A stretch of 13,490 nucleotides of DNA from SCUN01 sp964343975 (GTDB lineage Bacteria; Acidobacteriota; Vicinamibacteria; Vicinamibacterales; SCN-69-37). Below are positions 6,864 to 13,361 of the stretch, in pieces (the stretch's first letter is position 1; each line of letters starts with the position of its first letter). The notes under the pieces are model-generated. The model was not told the origin of the DNA. It saw nothing but the letters and a program-made list of their open reading frames with translations, and did no database searches. Location of the stretch: assembly GCA_964343975.1 (NCBI GenBank), contig CAYFLU010000089.1, positions 1 to 13,490 of the forward strand. Reading direction: 5' to 3'. The position numbers were made by a program, and so were the translations under genes.

Positions 6864-8759
6864 ATGAAACGTGTCATGCCGTCGGTGCCCCTGGAACTGA
6901 AGCGACCCGTTCCGTCAGACATTCAGGTGGCCCAGGCCAGCGTGCCGCGGCCGATCGCCGAGCTCGCCGAGGACATCGGCATTCTCAAGCAGGAACTCGA
7001 GCCGTACGGCTTCACGAAGGCCAAGGTCACGCTCGACATTCGTGAGCGTCTCAAGGACGTTCCGAACGGGCACATGGTCGTCGTCACCGCGATCACGCCG
7101 ACGCCGCTTGGCGAAGGCAAGACGACGGTGACCATCGGGCTCTCGCAGGCGCTCGGCGCGCATCTGAAGAAGAGCGTGTTCACGTGCATCCGACAGCCTT
7201 CGATGGGCCCGACGTTCGGCATCAAGGGCGGCGCGGCCGGCGGCGGCTACAGCCAGGTGATCCCGATGGAAGACTTCAACCTCCATCTCACCGGCGACAT
7301 CCACGCGATCACCGCCTCGAACAACCTCGTCGCCGCGGGCATCGACAGCCGGCTGCTCTACGAAGCGAAGACGACCGACGACGAGAAGCTCGTGATGGGC
7401 CTCTGCAAGAAGGTCGACGGCGTGCCGGTGTTCTCGGGCTACCACCTCCGCCGCATGGCGCGGCTCGGCATCAGCGCGAAGACGCCGGCCGACCTCACGC
7501 CCGAACAGAACCGGGCCGTGTTCCGCCTCGACATCGATCCGAACAACATCACGTGGAACCGCGTGCTCGACGTGAACGACAAGATGCTGCGGAAGATCAC
7601 GGTCGGCCTCGGCGACGAAGAGAAGTTCCCGCGCAACACGGGCTTCGACATCGCGGTCGCGAGCGAGATCATGGCCGTGCTCGCGCTGTGCACGAGCCTC
7701 GAAGACTTCCGCGAGCGCGCACGTCGCATGGTCGTCGGCTTCTCCACCACCGGTCAGCCGATCACGGTCGATGACCTCGGCATCGCCGGCGCAGTGACCG
7801 TCCTGATGAAGGACGCGGTGAAGCCGAACCTGATGCAGACGCTCGAAGGCACGCCGGTGCTCGTGCACGCGGGGCCGTTCGCGAACATCGCACACGGCAA
7901 CTCGTCGGTGATCGCCGACCAGATCGCACTCAAGCTCGCCGACTACGTCGTCACCGAGGCCGGCTTCGGCTCCGACATCGGCTTCGAGAAGTTCGCGAAC
8001 ATCAAGTGCCGCGCCTCCGGCTTTGCGCCGAGTTGCGCCGTGCTCGTGGCCACCGTGCGCGCGTTGAAGATGCACGGCGGCGGTCCGAAGGTCGTGGCCG
8101 GCAAGGGTCTCGACACCGTCTACAAGACCGAGAACCTCGACCTGCTCCGCGCGGGCCTGCCCAACCTCGAGCGCCACATCAAGAACACGGCCGGCTACGG
8201 CATCCCGGTCGTCGTGGCGATCAACAACTTCGCCACCGACACCGAGGCCGAAATCGAACTCGTGAAGGAAGCCGCCCTCAAGGCCGGTGCGTTCGCCGCC
8301 GTGAAGTCTACGGGCTGGGCGGATGGCGGCGCCGGCGTCGTGGGCGTCGCGGAAGCGGTCGTGAAGGCCTGCGCGCAGCCCTCGTCGTTCAAGCACCTTT
8401 ACGACGTGAACGCGAGCATCGAAGACAAGATCCTCGCGATCGCGAAGAGCTACGGCGCCGACGGCGTGGACTATTCCGCCGAAGCGCAGGCCAAGCTGAA
8501 GCTCTTCACCGAGCTCGGCTACGACAAGATGCCGATCTGCATGGCCAAGACGCACCTGTCGTTCTCCGACAACGCCGAACTGAAGGGCGCGCCGACCGGC
8601 TTCCGCATCACGATCCGCGACATGCGCGCGTCACTGGGCTCGGGCTTCGTCTACCCGCTCGTCGGGACCATGCGCACGATGCCCGGACTGCCGGCGCGAC
8701 CGGCGTTCTGCGACGTCGACATCGACATGAGCACAGGGCGGATTGAAGGACTCTTCTGA
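6864..8759 (+). CDS. fhs: Formate-tetrahydrofolate ligase (long form)
   Basis: Fhs joins formate to tetrahydrofolate using ATP, giving 10-formyl-THF for purine and formyl-Met synthesis or one-carbon assimilation. At 631 residues it is clearly longer than the roughly 560 of the classical bacterial enzyme. The ATP-binding loop is TPTPLGEGKTT (78-88). Other family blocks are FGIKGGAAGGGY (118-129), GDIHAITASNN (144-154), KPNLMQTLEGTP, GPFANIAHGNSS, TEAGFGSDIGFEKF and a C-terminal MPGLPARP...GLF. The extra length is mostly a segment near residues 162-221, before LDIDPNNITWNRV. From memory, this matches the synthetase domain of eukaryotic C1-THF synthases better than the Moorella-type enzyme. No folD or purU is adjacent, and a separate promoter is likely. 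ATG 6879 is an alternative start. Confidence 0.95.
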   Translation: MKRVMPSVPLELKRPVPSDIQVAQASVPRPIAELAEDIGILKQELEPYGFTKAKVTLDIRERLKDVPNGHMVVVTAITPTPLGEGKTTVTIGLSQALGAHLKKSVFTCIRQPSMGPTFGIKGGAAGGGYSQVIPMEDFNLHLTGDIHAITASNNLVAAGIDSRLLYEAKTTDDEKLVMGLCKKVDGVPVFSGYHLRRMARLGISAKTPADLTPEQNRAVFRLDIDPNNITWNRVLDVNDKMLRKITVGLGDEEKFPRNTGFDIAVASEIMAVLALCTSLEDFRERARRMVVGFSTTGQPITVDDLGIAGAVTVLMKDAVKPNLMQTLEGTPVLVHAGPFANIAHGNSSVIADQIALKLADYVVTEAGFGSDIGFEKFANIKCRASGFAPSCAVLVATVRALKMHGGGPKVVAGKGLDTVYKTENLDLLRAGLPNLERHIKNTAGYGIPVVVAINNFATDTEAEIELVKEAALKAGAFAAVKSTGWADGGAGVVGVAEAVVKACAQPSSFKHLYDVNASIEDKILAIAKSYGADGVDYSAEAQAKLKLFTELGYDKMPICMAKTHLSFSDNAELKGAPTGFRITIRDMRASLGSGFVYPLVGTMRTMPGLPARPAFCDVDIDMSTGRIEGLF

Positions 8760-8762
8760 GTT

Positions 8763-8948
8763 CCGGGTCCCGGGGGCCGGGTCCCGGGTTCAGTTCATCG
8801 AGTCCCGCGTCCAGTCCCGGGTCCTGGAGTTCAGTTCACGGCGTCCGGAGTCCAGTCGGCCTGCGATGCGCAGGTCACGGACTGCGGACACAGGACTGGA
8901 CGCGGGACTCGATGAAGTGAACCCGGCACTCGGTCCTTGGGACCCGGC
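8763..8948. repeat. Long imperfect inverted repeat between convergent genes
   Basis: The 200-bp gap between the fhs stop and the stop of the VWFA-type gene is filled by a structured element. The core is a pair of 34-base arms, 8784-8817 and 8893-8926, complementary at 33 of 34 positions (one G-G mismatch, 8793/8917). Inside is a second hairpin: arms 8843-8853 and 8879-8889, with an apical CCTGCG/CGCAGG stem (8860-8874). Outside, GCCGGGTCCC (8776-8785) pairs with 8939-8948. The left side also has CCGGGTCCCGGG twice (8763-8774, 8777-8788) and TTCAGTTCA twice (8789-8797, 8830-8838). It could be a bidirectional terminator, a REP/MITE-like dispersed repeat, or both. No transposase, target duplication or T-run is visible. 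Confidence 0.8.
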
Positions 8949-8959
8949 ACCCGCCCGTC

Positions 8960-11038
8960 CTAATTCACGATCCTGAAACTGATCTTCGTCTTTGCTGTGA
9001 CGACGCCGCTTGTCACGGTGAGGTCGAGGATGTAGTCGCCGGCGGCGAGCGGCGCGAGATTGCAGTCGGCCGCGAGCACGCCGGGCTTTTCGCCGAGCGT
9101 GACCTGCACTGGCAGCGGGTTGCCCGCGCGATCGAGCAGCCGCGCTTCGCGCGTGTCGAACGCGGTCGCCGTTTTCCATTCGATGTGCACGCGCTCGTTG
9201 CGCCGGAACTGCAGATCCGCTGACGGCCGCAACGGCGCCGTCGGTCCCGGCAATGCGCGATACATCAGCGGTGCGCCCAGCAGCGTCGTGGCCGACGGCA
9301 GTGGCGCGTCGGGAATCGTGACGCTGGTCTCGATGCGTTCGCCACCGTTCAGCAAACGCACTTGCGCATTCCACGGCCCCTTCGCGCCCGGTGGCAACGG
9401 AACCCGTGCGGTGGCGCCACGCGAAAGCGCATCGAGTCGTCCGCGACCCTGCGCCACAGGTTCGCCAGACGGTGATGTGACGATGACTTGCAGGTCGCCG
9501 CCCTCCGTCCACTTCCCTGCCAGCGCCGCCGACACCTCCGCAAACATCGTCACTTCGGAGGCCGAGGTCTTGGCCGCGAACGCGTAGAGCTCGGCCGACG
9601 CGCGGATACGCGAGAGCGCGCCGAGCGCGGTCGAGAGTTCCTCGGCGGCCACCGACTCCGCGGCCGACACCACGGGCGCGGGCGCATTGCGCGCGGCCAT
9701 CTCCGCTTCCGTCGGCGCGCGATAGCCGCGCCGCGCGGTGACCTTCACGCCAGGCACCTTCATGCGCACGTCGATCTTGCGGAACTGCCCGTCGAACTTG
9801 GTGTTCGTCGAGTAGTAACTCAGCACGTAGTACGCGGAGAGTTCGTTGGCGATGCGATCCAGGCCGCCGCTGAGATTATTCGTGTTCACCACGGCCACGC
9901 CGCCGGTTTGGTCAGCGACCGTTCGCAGCCCGTCCGTGCGATCGATGACGCGCGACATCTGGAGCGCCGGGCTCTCGGCGGCCGACGGCCGGTTGATCGG
10001 AATGTCAAAGACCTCGAGTCCCATCGGGTTCACGGGATAGAAGACCACGTTGTTGCGATTCGCGCGATCGATGATCAGCTGCAGGCGACGACGATTGTCG
10101 ATGTTGGCCAGGCGCTGCACTTCATTCACGCACCGCGAAATGCCGCCCTGGTTCGGCTGGCGCAACCGCCCGGGCCCCGCCATGCCCATCGGCGGCACCG
10201 GCGACGCGTATTGCAGGACTTTCGACAGCGGTCCCGCGATGCCCTGATTCGGTGCGAAGAGCCGCCACCCGCCGGTGAAGATCACCAGCGACTTCCTGGT
10301 CTCTCGAATCATCCCGAGATAGTCGATGGTCGACTCGAGGTGCGTGAGCATGTCGTCTTCGCGCTTGCGATCCACGAGCGCATCGATCATCAGCGAGCTG
10401 ATGCCGTTGTCGTCGACATACAGGTCTTTCCCGTTCTCGGGGTCGATCGTGCAGGGCACGAGCGCCTCTTCCTCCGGTGACCGCAGGATGGAGTCGCGCT
10501 GGCCCCACGGCCAGTACTTCGTCATCATCTCGTCGGTCGTGGTGAGCTGGCGGCCAAACGTGATGTCGCTCGGCCGCATCGCCGGCGTGATCACACCGAA
10601 CAGATCGCCCGGGGCCATCATCCGGTTCAGTGCCTGCACGAGCGGCTTGCGCGCCTCGTGCGCCGCTGCGATCGTGACGTGCGGCGTGTCGAGATAGACG
10701 ACGAACACGCGGTTCTTGGGATCGGCGGCCGCATCGAGCGACTCGCGCACGGTATTCGGATCGCGACGCAGCGTGTCTGGTGTGTATGGGTCGATCTTGA
10801 CGAGTTCGAACGACTCGATCGACTGCGGCTTGCCGTCCTCGAAGATCTCGAAGTCGCCCTTCTCGAGATTGGTCATGACGCGCCCATCCTTCATGGGATA
10901 GGCATCGACCTGAATCAGGTTCGTGTCGGACCGGAAGACGGGCGGCCGCTGCGTCTGGGACGCCGGCTGTTGAGCCGGCAACGTGACGACGCAAGAAGCG
11001 AGAACGAGTGCGACCGCGAGGGCGCGCTGACGACGCAT
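8960..11038 (-). CDS. Secreted VWFA-related domain protein of acidobacterial type
   Basis: This 692-residue protein has an N-terminal export signal: MRRQR, then a hydrophobic stretch to about residue 22. Cleavage could be by signal peptidase I near LPAQQ; an LASC lipobox-like motif at 13-16 is an alternative, although the following VVTL is unusual for a lipoprotein. The N-terminal block FRSDTNLIQVDAYPMKDGR..LEKGDFEIFEDGK (36-70), the YLDTPHV strand (115-121), the LVIFTGGW strand (251-258) and the end block YYVLSYYS...KIDVRMKVPGVKVTARRGYRAP (403-442) fit the VWFA-related family expanded in Acidobacteriota. The metal-site motif is degenerate: DTPHV replaces DxSxS. Two cysteines (C196, C303) could form a disulfide. 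The C-terminal 250 residues look like beta-rich domains of unknown role. It has its own promoter and a strong GGAGGT Shine-Dalgarno. The function is unknown. Confidence 0.8.
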   Translation of the reverse strand: MRRQRALAVALVLASCVVTLPAQQPASQTQRPPVFRSDTNLIQVDAYPMKDGRVMTNLEKGDFEIFEDGKPQSIESFELVKIDPYTPDTLRRDPNTVRESLDAAADPKNRVFVVYLDTPHVTIAAAHEARKPLVQALNRMMAPGDLFGVITPAMRPSDITFGRQLTTTDEMMTKYWPWGQRDSILRSPEEEALVPCTIDPENGKDLYVDDNGISSLMIDALVDRKREDDMLTHLESTIDYLGMIRETRKSLVIFTGGWRLFAPNQGIAGPLSKVLQYASPVPPMGMAGPGRLRQPNQGGISRCVNEVQRLANIDNRRRLQLIIDRANRNNVVFYPVNPMGLEVFDIPINRPSAAESPALQMSRVIDRTDGLRTVADQTGGVAVVNTNNLSGGLDRIANELSAYYVLSYYSTNTKFDGQFRKIDVRMKVPGVKVTARRGYRAPTEAEMAARNAPAPVVSAAESVAAEELSTALGALSRIRASAELYAFAAKTSASEVTMFAEVSAALAGKWTEGGDLQVIVTSPSGEPVAQGRGRLDALSRGATARVPLPPGAKGPWNAQVRLLNGGERIETSVTIPDAPLPSATTLLGAPLMYRALPGPTAPLRPSADLQFRRNERVHIEWKTATAFDTREARLLDRAGNPLPVQVTLGEKPGVLAADCNLAPLAAGDYILDLTVTSGVVTAKTKISFRIVN

Positions 11039-11041
11039 GAG

Positions 11042-11047
11042 ACCTCC
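11042..11047 (-). promoter_or_regulatory. Ribosome binding site of the VWFA-type gene
   Basis: Minus-strand GGAGGT ends 3 bases before ATG 11038. It is the strongest Shine-Dalgarno in the window and supports this start. Most other promoter-proximal genes here lack one. Confidence 0.75.
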
Positions 11048-11065
11048 GTGGACGCTGGCGAACGA

Positions 11066-11074
11066 AGTGTAGCA
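11066..11074 (-). promoter_or_regulatory. Extended -10 box of the VWFA-type gene
   Basis: Minus-strand TGCTACACT has hexamer TACACT at 11071-11066. The expected start near 11059 leaves a leader of about 20 bases carrying the GGAGGT site. No -35 match is seen 17 bases upstream. The same nonamer pattern (TGnTACACT) occurs before der. Confidence 0.5.
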
Positions 11075-11109
11075 GAGGGGTCGCAGGAGGAGCGCCCCGC
11101 AAACAGCAA

Positions 11110-11132
11110 CGGGCCGGCTGGGGGCCGGCCCG
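11110..11132 (-). terminator. Hairpin terminator after tRNA-Pro
   Basis: A perfect 9-bp GC stem (CGGGCCGGC, 11110-11118, with GCCGGCCCG, 11124-11132) encloses a 5-base loop. On the minus strand it is followed by TTGCTGTTTG, a weak U-rich tail. It lies 17 bases downstream of the tRNA-Pro CCA end and would separate the tRNA-Pro unit from the VWFA-type gene. Confidence 0.65.
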
Positions 11133-11149
11133 TCAAATGGAACTGAAAT

Positions 11150-11226
11150 TGGTCGGGATGGCGGGATTCGAACCCACGACCCCCTGACCCCCAGTCAGGT
11201 GCGCTACCAGGCTGCGCTACATCCCG
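11150..11226 (-). tRNA. tRNA-Pro (anticodon GGG)
   Basis: Minus-strand cloverleaf: the acceptor CGGGATG (11226-11220) pairs with CATCCCG. The D arm contains AGCGC and the GG of the D loop. The anticodon stem CCTGA/TCAGG holds loop CTGGGGG, giving anticodon GGG, which reads CCC and CCU. The T arm carries GTTCGAATC. Discriminator A11153 is followed by encoded CCA (11152-11150). The 5' base C1 pairing with G72 is typical of bacterial tRNA-Pro. It lies 65 bp downstream of the MerR-type gene on the same strand, so co-transcription is possible. Confidence 0.96.
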
Positions 11227-11291
11227 ATGACGCGCGCCGTGAGGCGCACGCGACCATCAAGTATCTCTCGGATGGGCGGCGTGACGCCAGC

Positions 11292-11810
11292 CTACTTCTT
11301 CCCTTTGGCGGGCTTTTTCCCTTTGGCGGGCTCAGCCGGCGCCGTGTTGGCCGACGAGACTTTCGGGGCTTTCGAGGTTTTCGACGCCGGCGCGGTAGCG
11401 GCCGGCGCACTCAGGGAAAAGTCTTGGTCGGCGCCGTCCCGATCGAGCAGGCCCTTGATCCACTCGAGGCCCCGCTTCACGTCCTTGAGCCCCGTGCGCG
11501 CCGCCTCGTCCATCATCGACGTCACATCGGCGTCGCTGACTTCTTCCACCGGCGCCGCGATCGCCCCTTCCTCGAGCAGGCGCTTACGCGCACCCGCGAG
11601 CGTGAGGCCGTCCACGAGAATGAGGTGCTTGAGACGCAGGACGCGCTCGACGTCGGCCTTGCGATAGACGCGAGGACCGCCGGCCGTCTTGGCCACGCCG
11701 AGATCCGGGAACTCCGCTTCCCAGCCACGCAGCACATAGGCGGGCACGTCGGCGATCTCGCACACTTCTGCCGCGCGAAACACAGCCCGATTCGGAATCT
11801 CAGCCGCCAC
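11292..11810 (-). CDS. MerR-family transcriptional regulator
   Basis: This 172-residue protein has an N-terminal MerR winged-helix domain (about 9-80). FRAAEVCEIADVPAYVLRGWEAEFP (11-35) gives the helix-turn-helix, GGPRVYRKADVERVLRLKHL (44-63) the wing and second helix pair, and GLTLAGARKRLLEEG the start of the dimerisation region. No cysteine-rich metal-binding loop is visible, so it is unlikely to be a metal sensor. The C-terminal 40 residues are Ala/Lys/Pro/Ser-rich and end in a duplicated AKGKK(P) unit, encoded by two 16-bp direct repeats 18 bp apart (11299-11314, 11317-11332). Such a tail may bind nucleic acid non-specifically. The start is GTG 11810. It follows der by 22 bp but has its own extended -10 box. 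From memory, MerR-type genes are often found near IHF/HU genes and a tRNA-Pro. The effector is unknown. Confidence 0.87.
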   Translation of the reverse strand: MAAEIPNRAVFRAAEVCEIADVPAYVLRGWEAEFPDLGVAKTAGGPRVYRKADVERVLRLKHLILVDGLTLAGARKRLLEEGAIAAPVEEVSDADVTSMMDEAARTGLKDVKRGLEWIKGLLDRDGADQDFSLSAPAATAPASKTSKAPKVSSANTAPAEPAKGKKPAKGKK

Positions 11811-11822
11811 AGGTTCTGTCGG

Positions 11823-11831
11823 AGTATACCA
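11823..11831 (-). promoter_or_regulatory. Extended -10 box of the MerR-type gene
   Basis: Minus-strand TGGTATACT has TGn plus TATACT (five of six, 11828-11823), lying between the der stop codon (11835-11833) and the GTG at 11810, with 12 bases to the start. The predicted leader is about 5 bases and no Shine-Dalgarno is visible. It would let the regulator and tRNA-Pro be expressed apart from der. Confidence 0.52.
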
Positions 11832-11832
11832 G

Positions 11833-13302
11833 CTAGTCTTCTCGGCCCTTGCGCGCGCGACGCTTGATCTTCAACCGGATCGGGGTGCCTTCGAACCCGA
11901 ACTCCTCGCGCAGCTGGTTCTTGAGGAACCGCTCGTACGAGAAGTGCAGATCGGTGGCCACGTTGGTGAACAGCACGAACTCCGGCGGCTCAATCGCGGT
12001 CTGCGTGGCGTAGAGAATCCGCACGTCCTTCTTGCCTTTGGTCGTCGGCGTGTGGGTAGAGGTCACGCGGTCCAGGAACTTGTTCAGCCGCGACGTCGGC
12101 ACCTTCCGGCGCCGCGCCTTGGCCACGCGCGCAACGGTTTCGAGCACCTTGCCGGCGCGATCTCCCGTGAGCGCCGACAGATGAATGAGCGGCACGTAGT
12201 CGAGGAACTTGAGCTGGAAGCGGAGGCGATCGTCGAACGCCGCCACCCACTCCTGCCCCTTCCCCTTCACGAGGTCCCACTTGTTCACGGCAATGACCAG
12301 GCTGAGGCCGAGCTCCTGCGCCTCACCGGCGATGGCGGCCTCGCGGTCCGTGGCGCCTTCCTCGGCATCGATCACGAGCACGGCCACCTGCGCCTGGGCC
12401 ATCGCGCGCTTGGCAATGAGCACACTCACGGCCTCAATCTGCCCGGCGTCCTTCACCTTGCCCGGCCGCCGCATGCCGGCCGTGTCCACGATCCGGAAGT
12501 TGTGACCATGCCACCGCAGCACCACGTCCACCGCGTCGCGCGTGGTCCCGGGCACGTTGCTCACGACCATGCGGTCTTCCCGCAACAACCGGTTTACGAG
12601 CGACGACTTGCCGACGTTCGGGCGGCCGACGATGGCCACCGGCACTTCTTCCGGCAGCCCCGGCCCCTCGTCCTCCGCCGGCTCCCCGTCGGCGGCTCCA
12701 GACCGTGCCGCCTCGGCGCCCTTGCGCGCCTCTTCCTCAACAGCCTCGTCCTCGGCTTCATCGTCCGGCTCGGCGGACGGGCGTTCGATGTGGTCCGGGA
12801 ATCGCGACCGCACCTCGTCGAGCAGGTCGCCGATGCCCGCGCCATGCTCGGCAGCAATTTCAAAGACCGGGTCAAAACCCAGCCGATGGAACTCGGCCAC
12901 GTTCCGGGCGCCGGCCCGATCGTCGGTCTTGTTCACCGCGAGCACTACGGGCTTGTCGAGGCGGCGGATGGACTTGGCAATCTCGAGGTCGCCCGGCACG
13001 AGGCCCTCGCGGCCGTCGACGACGAAGATCACGAGGTCGGCGACTTTGAGGTGGCGGAGGCCGTGCGCCACGACGAGTTCGTGCAGGGGATCGGTGGTCG
13101 CGCCGAAGAGACCGCCCGTATCGACGAGCTGAAACTTGAGGTGCTGCCATTCGGCCGATTCCTGAATGGCATCGCGCGTGGTGCCCGCAATGGGCGCCAC
13201 AATCGAGCGGCGCGTTCCCGTGATGCGGTTGAAAAGAGTGGACTTCCCGACGTTGGGCCGGCCCACGAGGACCACCGTCGGCCCGGCGGAGTGCTTGGCC
13301 AT
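11833..13302 (-). CDS. der: Tandem-GTPase ribosome assembly factor Der (EngA)
   Basis: Der is an essential GTPase that helps mature the 50S ribosomal subunit. From ATG 13302 the product has 489 residues. The first G domain has GRPNVGKS (14-21), DTGG (62-65) and NKTD (124-127). The second has GRPNVGKS (226-233), DTAG (273-276) and NKWD (340-343). A C-terminal KH-like domain ends in IRLKIKRRARKG. The linker between G domains (about 174-219) is unusually long and acidic, rich in D, E and A. I chose ATG 13302 over the in-frame GTG at 13320 because the family begins just before VVLVGRPNVGKS and because the GTG lies upstream of the -10 box. No Shine-Dalgarno is present; the mRNA is probably leaderless. 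It is divergent from the HU gene. Confidence 0.96.
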   Translation of the reverse strand: MAKHSAGPTVVLVGRPNVGKSTLFNRITGTRRSIVAPIAGTTRDAIQESAEWQHLKFQLVDTGGLFGATTDPLHELVVAHGLRHLKVADLVIFVVDGREGLVPGDLEIAKSIRRLDKPVVLAVNKTDDRAGARNVAEFHRLGFDPVFEIAAEHGAGIGDLLDEVRSRFPDHIERPSAEPDDEAEDEAVEEEARKGAEAARSGAADGEPAEDEGPGLPEEVPVAIVGRPNVGKSSLVNRLLREDRMVVSNVPGTTRDAVDVVLRWHGHNFRIVDTAGMRRPGKVKDAGQIEAVSVLIAKRAMAQAQVAVLVIDAEEGATDREAAIAGEAQELGLSLVIAVNKWDLVKGKGQEWVAAFDDRLRFQLKFLDYVPLIHLSALTGDRAGKVLETVARVAKARRRKVPTSRLNKFLDRVTSTHTPTTKGKKDVRILYATQTAIEPPEFVLFTNVATDLHFSYERFLKNQLREEFGFEGTPIRLKIKRRARKGRED

Positions 13303-13310
13303 CGGACCAC

Positions 13311-13339
13311 AGTGTACCACTTAGAGGATTGTTTGACAG
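13311..13339 (-). promoter_or_regulatory. Promoter of der (extended -10, leaderless spacing)
   Basis: On the minus strand, CTGTCA (13339-13334, four of six to TTGACA) is followed after 17 bases by TACACT (13316-13311), preceded by TGG to give the extended -10 TGGTACACT. ATG 13302 comes 8 bases after the box, so transcription should start within about two bases of the ATG. The -35 lies on top of the HU -35 on the other strand. Confidence 0.57.
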
Positions 13340-13347
13340 CCTAAGTG
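13318..13347. promoter_or_regulatory. Candidate operator 1: CACTTAG-N16-CTAAGTG
   Basis: An exact 7-bp inverted repeat (13318-13324 and 13341-13347) has an outer span of 30 bp. It brackets the overlapping -35 boxes of der and HU, and its left arm overlaps the der extended -10. Half-site and span are the same as in the second element 44 bp away. The binding protein is unknown. Confidence 0.5.
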
Positions 13348-13361
13348 CTAGTGGATATAGT
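13333..13361 (+). promoter_or_regulatory. Sigma70-type promoter of the HU/IHF gene
   Basis: TTGACA (13333-13338, six of six) is followed after a 17-bp spacer by TATAGT (13356-13361, five of six). This is the best consensus promoter in the window, fitting a highly expressed nucleoid protein. Expected start is near 13368, giving a leader of about 26 bases. Confidence 0.75.

Noticed and set aside
5439..8555. Very long open frames antisense to the phosphomannomutase and fhs genes
   Set aside because: They are Arg/His/Asp/Val-rich shadows caused by strong third-position GC bias; the sense frames match well-known enzymes from end to end.
8743..8976. A 77-codon open frame running from the end of fhs through the inverted-repeat gap
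   Set aside because: Its start is inside fhs and its composition (repeated SRV/ESR-like units) merely translates the GC-rich repeat. No ribosome binding site or family resemblance.
11234..11247. Small GCGCC-GTGA-GGCGC hairpin between tRNA-Pro and the MerR-type gene
   Set aside because: Only 5 bp in very GC-rich DNA; expected by chance and without a T-run.
13303..13320. GTG start at 13320 for der
   Set aside because: It lies upstream of the TACACT box, so a transcript from that promoter would not include it; ATG 13302 gives a standard N-terminus.
11944..13344. 466-codon plus-strand open frame opposite der
   Set aside because: Shadow of der in GC-rich DNA, with no recognisable domain.
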